64,000 nt of DNA from Eurosta solidaginis (GCF_040869045.1 NC_090323.1:175110083-175174082), one strand, 5' to 3'; positions 48,390-58,072 are shown, counted from the stretch's first letter. A program made the numbers and translations. The notes: a model not told the origin generated them from the sequence alone.

Positions 48390-49304
48390 TGTAACGATTT
48401 TGCTGCAAATCCTCTTATTTGCTAGGTTCGTATCGCTAAACTGTTGAATAAATAACTCCAATATTGAATAATGGAAAAATGGCCTTTATTAAAATACTTC
48501 ACAATAACACTCAAACTTTGCAACTAGCTGGCTTAATAACCAAACTGATTGATAGGTCAAATGAAACTCAAGTATCAAAATAATACTGCTATTGCTCGCT
48601 AGATATCGTCTTAGTCGTAACTGCTTGACAACTCAAATCAACCTCAAGTCAGACTACTCCGCTTTTGCCGCTTTTATACTCTTTTTCTGCTTCATTGGGA
48701 TATTCCCGATGTTTCTCCTTGTAGAATGTTCTACTTGTTTACCCTAGTAATTGAGCTACATATATGTATACCTATTTGTAGTTTATAGACTCTCACACAT
48801 GGCGCAACGATACAAGGTGGCAGCATGGAACAGCTGATTATAAACTTTGTTTAATTGATTTGATACATCAACCTCCGGTGCCGTACGATTTTGACATTTG
48901 TCCATCGAATTTACAAAAACAAAAAACATGGAATTTTTATTTATGTTTGTAGGTATGTCACCATGCTGCCACCTTGTATTATTCCGCTATGCTCTCACAT
49001 AGCCATATGCGTGTACATATGTGAGTAATACTCTGACTGTTGACTAACTATGTACATCTGTGTGTGAGTTATCTCTTCGTTGCCTTATATGCATGTGGGT
49101 AAACGACGGTTAATGTGTTTATGTGTATTTCCCCGCTGCGTGTATGTAAATGTTGCTTGTCGTAATGTGTACATATGTGTAGACGTAATTATTGTTTCGT
49201 TTATGTAGATACATAATGATTGAATTATTGATGTGAATTCACGTCACTGCTTAGCATCGGCTTAGCGATAGCAGCACCCCTTAGTTTTGCTAATATTCGT
49301 AACA
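48390..49304 (-). repeat. 3' LTR of the gypsy derivative, carrying a MITE
   Basis: Aligns with 51713-52425 over its length, apart from the 194-bp insertion plus its 8-bp duplication (48798-48999) and scattered substitutions. Ends TGTAAC/GTAACA on the plus strand. Confidence 0.92.
48798..48991. mobile_element. P-element-like MITE (194 bp)
   Basis: Terminal inverted repeats of 31 bp, matching at 27 positions by eye; the inner 17 bp (ACAAGGTGGCAGCATGG) are exact. Flanked by the 8-bp duplication CTCTCACA (48790-48797 and 48992-48999), absent from the other LTR. Start CAT, length 31 and the words AATAA (positions 9-13, right arm) and AAGGTGG (17-23) coincide with the ends of the Drosophila P element. 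No coding capacity. Confidence 0.8.
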
Positions 49305-49317
49305 CTGCCCTCCACCT
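49305..49317 (-). promoter_or_regulatory. polypurine tract of the gypsy derivative
   Basis: Minus strand AGGTGGAGGGCAG directly before the 3' LTR start TGTTACG, the expected place for plus-strand priming. Confidence 0.75.
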
Positions 49318-50251
49318 AAGTCTGATCGTCCCGATCAGACAAATCTCTCGATCTAAACGCAGCTAGCATTGCCAAATGTACCACTCTTCTATTTCGTGAT
49401 TTCCCAATTGCTTGTATGCGGTAGATGACATCACTGATCGTCTTCACAATTCTGTACGGGCCTTCCCAACTGCACCGATATTTGGATGGAACACCTCTCC
49501 GCCGATAAGGGTTGTATAGCAGTACCAAATCTCCCTCCCGGAAACCTTCCAAATTATTTTCCTTGTCGTACCTGTGTTTCATCTTACTACTCATTATCCT
49601 TGATCGTTCCCTCGCACTCTGTTGTTTGGCCAATGAACTTCTTCGCAGAGCTTGCACTTCACAGATTGACTTTGCATCATCATTATCGTCAGGACGTTTC
49701 ACAACAGTAGTGCGCGCTGGCTTGCAACCACCCTTGCATTCTTTCTGAAAAATGCTTTCAGTCGTTTTAGTGCGTCCATTAGGGTTTGTCCATGCCGGTT
49801 TTTTTCTCGCAGGTACTTTTAATTTCGCTTTATTTGGCCCATTCGATCCACCAACCTTTTCTTTTGACTTTCGTAGCCTTTGTCGAGTCTTCTCATCCAT
49901 TACTTGATTACTACTGAACCCTTTCTCCAACTTGAATTTAAGTGGTATATCCTGGTTCTCATAACGCATCACCCTTCTCTGCATATCGATCTGGATGTCA
50001 TGCTCAACCAAGAAGTCCACTCCCAATATGACTTCCTCAACGATCTTCGCCGCAACGAATTTGTGTAGAACCGTGACCTTTCCAATCAAAACTTCACATA
50101 TCACTTCTCCCTGGACTTGGTTATACTCGCCAGTGACCGTACGCAACCTTGCTCCAGGTAACGGTTTTACTCTCCTGTTGACCAAGTCAGATCGGATCAA
50201 TGAATGAGATGCGCCCCTATCTACAGTCAGTACACGCTCCTTGCCATCCAC
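49316..50251 (-). pseudogene. protease fused to integrase C-terminus by internal deletion
   Basis: About 311 codons. The first ~110 are a retropepsin-like domain: active-site region Val-Asp-Arg-Gly-Ala-Ser (Thr replaced by Arg in the catalytic triplet, probably inactivating) and Ile-Leu-Gly-Val-Asp-Phe about 80 residues on. A Lys/Arg-rich stretch (130-200) follows, then residues about 205-311 read as an integrase C-terminal region: Met-Lys-His-Arg-Tyr-Asp, Gly-Asp-Leu-Val-Leu-Leu-Tyr-Asn-Pro, Trp-Glu-Gly-Pro-Tyr-Arg-Ile. RT, RNase H and the integrase core are missing between them, yet the frame is kept. The frame is preceded in phase by the zinc-knuckle piece, separated by one TGA near 50285. 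Confidence 0.85.
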
Positions 50252-50284
50252 ATTCCCTCTGACGGTAAGACTGCTTGAATTCCT

Positions 50285-50992
50285 TCAAATTTGCGTGACA
50301 GATATCAGAGGATATTCAATAGCTGGAGCTAGCTCTCCATCTCTACATCTTATTTGCTCTTGCTCATCTCCTCCAGCTTTGCGTATACGGCCACCCAAGC
50401 TGGAACTACCAGGACCAAGATCGCAATGACGGGCAATGTGACCGGACTTCCCGCATTTGAAGCATTTGATAACTTTTTCACTCCGCTTTTGCGATCCTTT
50501 CAGCGCCTCAAATATTGCGTCTACCCACTCTGGCCTTTCTACCTCCACACGGCGTGCTTTGAAAACTGGCTTACACAGAAGAGACGCTGTTTCCTGAATC
50601 AGAGCTTATGACACCGTTTCTGCGAATGTTGGCTTTCGGTTTGCGTATGCAGCTCGCTTTGTTCCGACGTCCCGTATGCCATTTATAAAGCTCTGAATCT
50701 TTACCCTTTCAGTGTATTCCACGGGTGCGTCCGCATTCGCTAAATGGGCCAGCCTTTCAACATCCGACGCAAACTCTTGCAATGTTTCACCAGGTCTCTG
50801 GAAGCGGGTCAGTAACTCCATTTGGTATATCTGTTTTCTGTGTTCGCTTCCGTATCGCCTCTCTACAGCAACCATCAATGCGTCATAACTGTTCTGTTCG
50901 TACTCTGGAATAGTCTGTAAGATTTCGGCAGCTGGTCCTTTCAATGCTACGAATAGTGCAGCAACTTTATCTTCAGCACTCCAGTTGTTCAC
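50285..50992 (-). pseudogene. gypsy derivative Gag core and zinc knuckle
   Basis: 50606-50992 encodes the retrotransposon Gag core (Trp-Ser-Ala-Glu-Asp-Lys, then Phe-Gln-Arg-Pro-Gly-Glu-Thr-Leu-Gln-Glu-Phe), with a stop (TAA) at about 50606. 50285-50548 encodes the next part, with one CCHC knuckle (Cys-Phe-Lys-Cys-Gly-Lys-Ser-Gly-His, about 50455-50440), ending in a TGA. The pieces are consecutive parts of one Gag split by point stops. The N-terminal part (51018-51659) is in another frame. Confidence 0.82.
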
Positions 50993-51017
50993 TGCTGCGG
51001 TCTTCTCAAACTCAAGC

Positions 51018-51659
51018 TTAAAGACCTGGAAAGGAACAGAACCGTGAAAGGATGGTGTTTTTTACCTTTGGATTGCTTGCTGAAACAGCTGGGCGATGTA
51101 ATTGCAACTCCTGTATACGACCTCTCAAAGCATCCATCTCAGCTTCGATTTTTTCCTCAAACTGCGTTATTTTCTCGGCCATACGCGCTTCGAGTTTTGA
51201 TGATATACGCGCCTCCTGCGCTTCGAGTTGTACTGTTATGCGTGCCTCTTGTTCTTTCAGTTGTGTTTCCATTTTTGATGTTATTCGTGTCTCTTGGGAT
51301 TCCATCTGTGATGATATATACGTTTTCTGTTCTTCTAGTTGAGATGGCAGTTGAGATGTTATATCTGTCTTTTGCGATTCCAGTTGAGAAGCCACTGTCG
51401 ATGTTTGAGCAGATATTGCAGCCAAAATCATGTTCAAGTCTGTGCTCGTAACTGTCTGCGTAACTGTCTCTTCCCTTTTCGTTGTTTCCTCGCCTTCAAG
51501 ATGAAAGTCATACTCGTCCACATCAATTCCTTGCGACTCCATTACCTCTCGTAGCCGTGCTTGAAGTTCGATCTTATTGCCGGTTGTATTTAATCCACGT
51601 TTCTCCAACTCCTTTTTTAGTTGCTGGATCTTCAATTCACTGAACTTTGCCATGTCCAA
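51018..51659 (-). pseudogene. gypsy derivative Gag N-terminus: SAP-like plus long coiled coil
   Basis: ATG-started frame of 213 codons. Residues about 5-45 form a SAP-like motif (Leu-Lys-Lys-Glu-Leu ... Asn-Lys-Ile-Glu-Leu-Gln-Ala-Arg-Leu) similar in place to that of the larger gypsy Gag at 18363. Residues about 85-185 are a Gln/Glu-rich coiled coil made of imperfect repeats of the form Ser-Gln-Leu-Glu-Ser-Gln-x-Thr-x-Ile. One extra A in an A-run at about 51060 pushes the end out of frame; the core continues at 50992. It starts about 50 bp inside the primer site, a short leader unlike the other gypsy element. Confidence 0.82.
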
Positions 51660-51698
51660 GTTGTATTCCCAATCTACGGAATTTATTCAATAATTCCT

Positions 51699-51710
51699 CT
51701 TCTGACACCA
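51699..51710 (-). promoter_or_regulatory. primer-binding site, tRNA-Leu type
   Basis: Minus strand TGGTGTCAGAAG, two bases inside the 5' LTR, complementary to the 3' end of tRNA-Leu(CAG) over twelve bases. Confidence 0.82.
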
Positions 51711-51712
51711 AT

Positions 51713-52425
51713 TGTAACGATTTTGCTGCAAATCCTCTTATTTGCTAGGTTTGTATCGCTAAACTTTTGAATAAATAACTCCAATATTGAATAATGGAAA
51801 AATGGCCTTTATTAAAATACTTCACAATAACACTCAAACTTTGCAACTAGCTGGCTTAATAACCAAACTGATTGATAGCTCAAATGAAACTCAACTATCA
51901 AAATAATACTGCTATTGCTCGCTATATATCGTCTTAGTCGTAACTGCTTGACAACTAAAATCAAACTCAAGTCAGACTACTCCGCTTTTGCCGCTTTTAT
52001 ACCCTTTTTCTGCTTCGTTGGGATATTCCAGATATTTCTCCTTGTAGAATGTTCTACTTCTTTACACTAGTAATTGAGCTACATATATGTATACCTATTT
52101 GTAGCTTATAGACTCTCATATAGGCATATGCGTGTACATATGTGAGTAATACTCTGACTGTTGACTAACTATGTACATCTGTGTGTGAGCTATCTCTTCG
52201 TTGCCTTGTATGCATGTGGGTAAACGAGGGTTAATGTGTTTATGTCTATTTCCCCTCTGCATGTATGTAAATGTTGCTTGTCGTAATGTGTACATATGTG
52301 TAGACGTAATTATTGTTTCGTTTATGTAGATACATAATGATTGAATTATTGATGTGAATTCACGTCACTGCTTAGCATCGGCTTAGCGATAGCAGCACCC
52401 CTTAGTTTTGCTAATATTCGTAACA
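51713..52425 (-). repeat. 5' LTR of the gypsy derivative (713 bp)
   Basis: Uninterrupted LTR, TGTTACGAATATTAGC to GCAAAATCGTTACA on the minus strand, flanked outside by ATAT. It shows the pre-insertion state of the MITE site in the other LTR (about 52110-52120). Confidence 0.92.
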
Positions 52426-52555
52426 ATATGCATGCGAAGCCGAAATAAAGACAAGAATTAATAATACCCACATACCTATTTACATACATCCTATTCAAAT
52501 TGGCCTGAAATTTTGTATATAAATTTGCCTATATTAATATTTACGATGCTTTTTT

Positions 52556-52810
52556 CCGGGAAGTATACCAGAGACGGACTGGGACTGGGATTAGAGACTG
52601 AGACTCGGAGTGGCACTGGGACTGAGACTCGGAATGGGACTTGAACAAAATACATACCACCCTCTGGGAATGGCAATAAGAGATGAAGAAGAATGAGAAA
52701 AAATTGAGAGAAGAGAAAAGAGGGAAGGAGACTGAGAAAGAGATAGAATGAGACAAAGATGGAGATATATGAAGAGAAAAAGGCGGAGGGAGGAGTGAAT
52801 AAAAAGATTA
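52556..52810. repeat. purine-rich tract in the Helitron 3' part
   Basis: About 250 bp almost wholly G and A on the plus strand, made of GAGACTGGGACT-like and GAGAAAGAGATAGA-like words. Frames on the other strand here are Ser/Pro/Leu low complexity and not genes. Confidence 0.7.
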
Positions 52811-52886
52811 GGAAAAAGTGTAGAGGGGTAGTGCAGAGTTAGACGGAAAAAGCTAATTAAAATGTATGCAGACAGACCAAATTTAG

Positions 52887-52915
52887 GGCAGAACAACGTC
52901 TGCCGGGTCTGCTAG
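52887..52915 (+). terminator. Helitron 3' hairpin and CTAG end
   Basis: Stem GGCAGA (52887-52892) with TCTGCC (52899-52904), six-base loop, then GGGTCTG and CTAG. This hairpin near the 3' end is the replication stop signal known for Helitrons. Confidence 0.78.
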
Positions 52916-53463
52916 TATACTGTAAAAATATTAAATTTTTTGTTAAAATTTTACTTAAAAAAATTTTTTTTTATAGTGGGCGTGGTCGTTCTCCGATTTT
53001 GCTAATTTTTATTAAGCATACATATAGTAATAGGAGTAACGTTCCTGCCAAATTTAATAATGATATCTTCAACGACTGCCAAATTGCAGCTTGCAAAACT
53101 TTTAAATTACCTTCTTTTAAAAGTGGGCGGTGCCACGCCCATAGTCCAAAATTTTACTAATTTTCTATTCTGCGTCATAAGTTCAACTCACCTACCAAGT
53201 TTCATCGCTCTATCCGTCTTTGGTAATGAAATCTGAGATGAGTTCCCAGGAACCTACGTACCCAATTTCATCAAGATACCTCAAAATTTACTCAAGTTAT
53301 CGTGTTAACGGAAGGACGGACATGGCTCAATCAAATTTTTTTCGATACTGATGATTTTGGTATATGGAAGTCTATATCTATCTCGATTCCTTTATACCTG
53401 TACAACCAACCGTTATCCAGTCAAAGTTAATATACTCTGTGAGCTCTGCTCAACTGAGTATAA

Positions 53464-55087
53464 AAAACGTAAGGCCTTTAAGAAATATAAAAGGAGCAGG
53501 AGTGAATCCGATCGTCTTACCTATGTCAGTTCTTGTTTAGACAATATCTGAATAATCTGGAATCAAAACTGAAGACGACTCCATGTAGTTTCTGGTCGGT
53601 TATTAATTCCAAGAGGCAGACTAACGGATTTCCGACATGCATGGAGTATGTATCGTCCAGTAATACGGTAGATATTTGTAACTTATTTGCCAAATTATTT
53701 CAGAAGGTATACTCAGATCCTACCTCTTCATCTAGTCCGACATTCTACTCTGGTTCTCCGCGTCAAATTTCTTCTTTTGATATTACAGCCGAAGATGTAT
53801 TTCTGTCAATTTCAAAATTGACTAATAGCCCGAAATCAGATATCGAGGGATATTCTGCTTTTATTTTTAGATTCTTCGAAGTTATGCTCCATAAATCCGG
53901 TATTCAAGTCTGGTGACCGAAATGTTATTCGCAACTACAGACCTATTTTTAAGCAGAGTACTCTGGCAAAATTATTCGATAGTATCCTTCAAAGCAAACT
54001 GTTTGACTACATAGCCAAGGCTATTGTTCAGTGTCAGCATGGGGTTTTCCTGGCAGGTCTACTTCTACCAATTTGGCTTTAGTTACTAGCCAAATTGTAG
54101 ATGCTTTCGAGAACTATGCGCAACTAGACGTCATCTATACTGACTTCTCGAAAGCATTTGACAAGGTCGACCCCTCTATACTATTGCACAAACTGGGGAT
54201 GTACGGAGTGACCGGAAGTTTGCTGAAGTTCTTCTCAAGTTTCTTATCGAATAGAAAGCTTTTTGTGTCAATCGGAGCCAACCAGTCTACTGCGCTTATT
54301 AACGCTTGGTCTGGAATCCCACAGGGAACCCACTGTGGTCCTCTGTTGTTCCTAATTTTTATTAATGATCTGCCTCAAAAATTCAAATTTGCTAAATATT
54401 TAATATTTGCGGACGACCTCAAGCTCTTTCTAACCGTACGGGATACTTCTGACTGCATTAACTTGCAATATGATCTCGATTCTTTTAATGAATGGTGTAC
54501 AAGTAATAACCTACTTTTAAATACTAACAAATGCTGCGTGGTTTCTTATTCAAAAAGGGTCACTACCACCTTTTTCAACTACAAACTAAATTCTGGATCT
54601 TTAAACCGTTGTCGAGAGATAAAAGATCTGGGTATAATTCTTGACAACCAACTCTCTTTTTCTGGTCACATCGACTTTATTATTTCCAAATCTTTTGCAA
54701 TTGTTGGGTTTATTAGACGTAATTCCAGTGACTTCAAGGATCCGATGACTCTGAAGGCACTTTTTACGGCATTGGTAAGAAGTCGTATGGAATATTGCTC
54801 GATTATATCGAGTCCATCCTATGAAGGGAGCTCACATAACATTGAGAGAGTTCAAAGAATTTTCACCAAAATTGCTTTGCGTATGCTTCACTGGCCCGAT
54901 GGGCTCCCATCGTATATCAGCAGGCGTAAATTGCTCGGCCGTAGAACTTGGAACTAGGTCACTCATGCTTGCCTATAACGTTATCATCGGTAATATAAAC
55001 TGCTCTGATTTATCTAATTTATTCGTTCCATACATTGCACCACGTGATCTAAGGCACACCATACTATTTTTTGAAGTAACTCATTGA
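53464..55087 (+). pseudogene. Jockey-like ORF2: RT and C-terminal part
   Basis: Resumes the ORF2 cut at 45666. A stop at 53551 lies close to the start of the next frame (53533-53916). A break near 53916-54030 removes part of the RT fingers. The long piece 54031-54957 carries Thr-Asp-Phe-Ser-Lys-Ala-Phe-Asp (about 54139), Gly-Ile-Pro-Gln-Gly (about 54316), the catalytic Phe-Ala-Asp-Asp at 54406-54417, and Asp-Leu-Gly-Ile (about 54628). A last frame change at about 54945 leads to the C-terminal end near 55087. About 160 bp of untranslated DNA and the AATAAATAAA tail follow. Multiple lesions: not functional. Confidence 0.85.
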
Positions 55088-55251
55088 ACGAGTTACACGT
55101 TGAATGAACCAATATCCAAGGTTTTACACCTAGCAAATCGATATAGTGGTCTTCTTAACTTTAATAATAGCATTTATAAATTTAAGCTTGAACTTTTCTC
55201 TATTTTTAACTAGTCTGTAAGGAAGTCTGTATTTTTAGACTGAAATAAATA

Positions 55252-55274
55252 AACAATAGTTTAATTAGTTAAAT
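55252..55274. repeat. satellite stub right of the Jockey element
   Basis: AACAATAGTTTAATTAGTTA (plus three more bases) is identical to the satellite stretch that follows GGCTTTAT in the monomer interrupted at 44288. It shows that the array continued at least 23 bp beyond the insertion site. Confidence 0.8.
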
Positions 55275-56039
55275 AAAATTAAAGAAAAAAAAACTCTTTT
55301 AAAAATAAGCTTTTATTATTCGTTAATAAAATTAACTAAAAAGTAAAAAATAAATTGACTGTAAAGAAATATAACACTATAAGTTCATTGTAACCTTTCA
55401 CTATAATTAGGCTTTTTCGTCTGCGACAAAAAATTCCACATTGTACATAATTATATATTTTTAACATTAAAACTTTACACTTAAATTATTAAATATTGCA
55501 GTTTGTATCACAGTCCTAATTGTTTTAATAAAAAGCGTATTAAATTTTGATGGTATTGAAATGAGAACAATAAGCGTTTTTACTGTCCGTTTAAGTTACA
55601 ATTTATTAAGCACAATCGCTTTTAAATCACAATATATAGTTTGCTATTTCTTTAGCACGAGAGGCTTAGTTTACACTCTTTAATTTGCTTTTCTTTTAAA
55701 GCCCAAAAAGCGAGATTATGCTTTACCACAGGTATATAAAGCGATTAAATACAACAAAAGATTTTATTTAATTAGCACGATAGCTATATTTTTTGGTGAT
55801 TTATCTCGACAAACGTATGTAGAAATTTATTAATGTGCCTTGCACCATAACTTTGACGAGACTAAAAAAAAAACTAAATTCAATTCTACTTTGAATTCAT
55901 ACAAAATTCAAATTCCTAATATATGTATGTAATTACTTATTTTCAAAGGAAATGTAAAAAGCAACAATTTAAATGGATGCAGGAATATCACCTGATTTAA
56001 CGGCAACGTACATAATAGAAATAGTTATTTTAGCAAATA
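55275..56039. other. AT-rich DNA without recognised feature
   Basis: About 760 bp, strongly AT-rich, with T/A homopolymer runs. I see no gene, LTR end or repeat unit in it. It may be the 3' flank or LTR of the BEL fragment to its right. Confidence 0.5.
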
Positions 56040-56833
56040 TATGAAGTACAACTAAGTTTGACTCTGGCCAGCGGCCATTTTAACGGCGGATTGTTCTCGT
56101 CCTTCATTAAGACAATATCCCCAGGCTGTAGATTCGATGCAGATGAGTTCCACTTTGAATCGCTTTCGAATGCTCTTGACTGAAGAATAGTTTTTTCAGG
56201 TCCGGTAGCTCATTTTTAGCTCCAACAAAATTAGTAGCGTTGTCCGACCATATGATTTGCGGTTTACCACGTGTACAAATAAATCTCTTTAGGGCTGCGA
56301 GGAATGATGAGGTTGCCAAATCTTTTACCACCTCCATGTGAACGGCCTTTGTTGAAAAACAAATGAATATGGAAATGTAGCAAAAACGGTCCACAAAAGT
56401 CAACTCCGGTGATTAAAAACGCTCGATTGCATTGCACGCTTGCGGCTGGTAAACTTCCCATTAAATGCTCCATAAGCTTAGGCTTGATATGAAAACAACG
56501 AAAGCATTTATTAATAATTTGATTTACGGTTTTACGTCCGCCAATAGGCCAATACTGAAGACGAATAGATGCTAATAACGATTGCGGCCCAGCATGCAGT
56601 AGTTTTCTATGGAAGCTGTTGATGATTGCGTCAGTTACAGCATGCCGTTTCGGCAAGATAATTGGGTGTTTCGATGAAAAATTCAAAGTCGAATTTTGAA
56701 GCCTTCCGCCGACTCTAAGTAATCCATGATCGTCGAGAAAGGGATTCAGTGAACGAATTTCCAACGAAGTCTTTATTGCTTTTCCAGCTTCAATAGCTTT
56801 ATATTCTTCTCGAAGATGTGTCCTCTGATTCAT
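56040..56833 (-). pseudogene. BEL/Pao integrase and pol C-terminus fragment
   Basis: Minus strand. 56833-56264 encodes the zinc-binding integrase N-domain (His-Arg-Lys-Leu-Leu-His ... Cys-Phe-Arg-Cys, about 56610-56510) and the first catalytic Asp (Gly-Val-Asp-Phe-Cys-Gly-Pro, about 56410-56390). 56403-56107, in another frame, holds Thr-Lys-Ala-Val-His-Met-Glu and the second Asp (Trp-Ser-Asp-Asn-Ala-Thr-Asn-Phe, about 56250). At 56040-56130 the closing Pro-Gly-Asp-Ile-Val-Leu motif and Trp-Pro-Leu-Ala-Arg of the BEL C-terminal domain (DUF5641) appear, much too close to the core, so a deletion removed the catalytic Glu region. RT and Gag are missing on the right. Confidence 0.85.
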
Positions 56834-57523
56834 TCGAATAAGTAAAAAGGTGCCTACTTTTAAATACTATGAGGTGGGTTTGGTCAAAGGTATGCTCAAG
56901 TCAACCCAGAGTCGGATGGGGGTCCCACTTCCTCCACCTAAATAAATACACAGTGAATTAGTGTTTTGATTTCGAACACACACACACACGCGGCTCTCAG
57001 GCTAAAATATCCACAACCTTGAATCCAGGAGAGAGAGAGAGAGATGTTCAATAGGTAGTGTCGCTGACAATATAGTATAATCCAAGGACGACTGCTCTCC
57101 GCAGAGAGAGGGAGATAGTGCTAGCTAGCGGTGGTTCAGATGGTGAAGACGACGGTGAATGATGGTGCCTCTTGCCAAGGAGTGATAACGGCGGTAGTGA
57201 TGACCACGCCCGAAGAGAGAGTATTGAATGACGGTAGTTCTCACCAAATAGCTATGACAACGGGTGGCTAGACTTCGGGATGGGATGTCCGAGGATCGGA
57301 ATGGCGATGATGTTGTACCTACGGCGAAGTGTCGATTAGTGAGAGTTTACTGACTACAATATATTGGCTCGGGTATTCGGCTAGGGTAGTAGGGGAGTTT
57401 GTCCCGCCGCAGGCGTTGGGACGTGTTCCCCTCTTATCTGAGCCGTATATCCGTGCATTACCCTTCCACTGAGTAATAGCGGGGGTGAGCCCCGTCTTAC
57501 TCAGAGGAGATGATAACAAAATA
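56834..57523. other. GC-richer leader-like DNA with two microsatellites
   Basis: No credible gene. It contains a (CA)n run at about 56976-56989 and a (GA)n run at about 57028-57044. GC content is higher than in the surroundings. A short minus-strand frame (57319-57537) has no recognisable domain. It may be the leader of the minus-strand BEL element whose pol lies to the left. Confidence 0.45.
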
Positions 57524-57712
57524 TTAGGGTTGCCCAATAGGCCGGGAGGGGAAGTACCATCGGCAGAACCGACCTTGTAACTTTACCCCCCGTCGACCCA
57601 AAGGGAGTCCCTGGAATATGGGTTAGGGCTGCCCAATAGGCCGGGGGGAAGTACCATCGGCAGAAACGATCTTATAACTTTACCCCCGTCGACCCAAAGG
57701 GAGTCCCACCAA
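57524..57712. repeat. tandem duplication of a ~99-bp GC-rich unit
   Basis: Copies begin TTAGGG at 57524 and 57623, each with GCCCAATAGGCCGGG, GAAGTACCATCGGCAGAA and CGTCGACCCAAAGGGAGTCC. They differ at a few bases. The second copy ends directly at the LTR start (57713). Confidence 0.85.
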
Positions 57713-58072
57713 TGTTGTTGCCGATTAAACTTACATTTACATTTTATTAACATTTCTCTATCGATATTTGCTAAGATAGTATACTTTGAAAACTTTGATT
57801 ATTTTAAGATGGCATCACTATAGTTAGTTTCGTTAATGTATAAAATTTAACGAAGCATCACTTATACATATGTATTCCATAAATTTAATTTCATTTTATA
57901 ACGAACGTGCGAAGGAATCAAACAAAGAGTGAGTTTTCTAGTTTTGCCAAAACCTTTTCTTTATTATACCATATGTTATCTTATAGATATTAAAACTTTG
58001 CTGTACACAATAAATGGCATGTTATGATATGCATTGTTTTTTTTTCGTTCGCTCGTTATTACTGCCGTAACA
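57713..58072. mobile_element. LTR (360 bp), orientation unresolved
   Basis: TGTTGTTGCCG...CTGCCGTAACA with TGTT/AACA ends. On the plus strand it would be the 5' LTR of the BEL element at 58110 (TATAAAA at about 57839, AATAAA at about 58009), but only 37 bp separate it from gag and no primer site is visible. On the minus strand it would start TGTTACGGCAG and be followed by TTGGTGGGACTCCC, a better primer-site position, and would belong to the minus-strand BEL fragment at 56040-56833. Confidence 0.5.

Larger units (their letters stand above)
48390..52425 (-). mobile_element. gypsy-type LTR retrotransposon deletion derivative
   Basis: LTRs at 48390-49304 and 51713-52425 (TGTTACGA...TCGTTACA on the minus strand), flanked by the 4-bp duplication ATAT (48386-48389 and 52426-52429). 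The primer site and polypurine tract are in the right places for minus-strand orientation. Internal DNA is only about 2.4 kb: Gag, zinc knuckle, and protease fused to the C-terminal end of integrase; RT, RNase H and the integrase core are deleted. The left LTR is longer because of a MITE. Non-autonomous. Confidence 0.93.
46946..52915 (+). mobile_element. Helitron, non-autonomous, with nested gypsy derivative
   Basis: Starts TCTAATATATAAAATTCTTG at 46946, preceded by A, and ends CTAG at 52915, followed by T, so it sits exactly between A and T as Helitrons do. A 6-bp-stem hairpin (GGCAGA / TCTGCC, 52887-52904) precedes the CTAG end by seven bases. There is no Rep/helicase frame. Its own sequence is about 46946-48389 plus 52426-52915, roughly 1.9 kb once the LTR insertion is removed. 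The body is dominated by a 129-bp minisatellite, as in other insect non-autonomous Helitrons with internal tandem repeats. Confidence 0.82.
45667..53463. mobile_element. unclassified interspersed repeat, probably tephritid-type
   Basis: The left piece (45667-46945) starts GTAAGGAAGGCTAAGTTCGG; the right piece (52916-53463) ends AACTGAGTATAAAA. Near each end are matching inverted words (ATACTCAGCTGAG at about 45704; the complement of ATACTCAGTTGAG at about 53450). It has no coding frame. It contains the 129-bp tandem array at 45770-46290 and several diverged modules with GGGCGTGGTC or GTGCCACGCCC words. I recognise the style as an abundant repeat of fruit-fly genomes but cannot assign a superfamily. 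The Helitron at 46946-52915 lies inside it. Confidence 0.6.
44289..55251 (+). mobile_element. Jockey-like non-LTR retrotransposon, split by nested insertions
   Basis: The left part (44289-45666) holds an ORF1 end and the start of an ORF2 endonuclease; the right part (53464-55251) holds the RT and the 3' end with a short AATAAATAAA tail. The interval between them is later insertions. Both ends abut the same satellite monomer (...GGCTTTATAACA on the left, AACAATAGTTTAATTAG on the right), so the element landed inside the array; a short ACA-containing duplication is likely but not exactly definable. Without inserts it is about 3.2 kb and 5'-truncated. The clade is inferred from RT and ORF1 style; CR1-related is the alternative. 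Confidence 0.78.

Noticed and set aside
49486..50611. Several plus-strand frames opposite the gypsy derivative
   Set aside because: Shadows of the minus-strand protease and zinc-knuckle coding sequence.
52491..52896. Ser/Leu/Pro-rich minus-strand frames
   Set aside because: They come from the purine-rich tract of the Helitron. Low complexity in all three frames.
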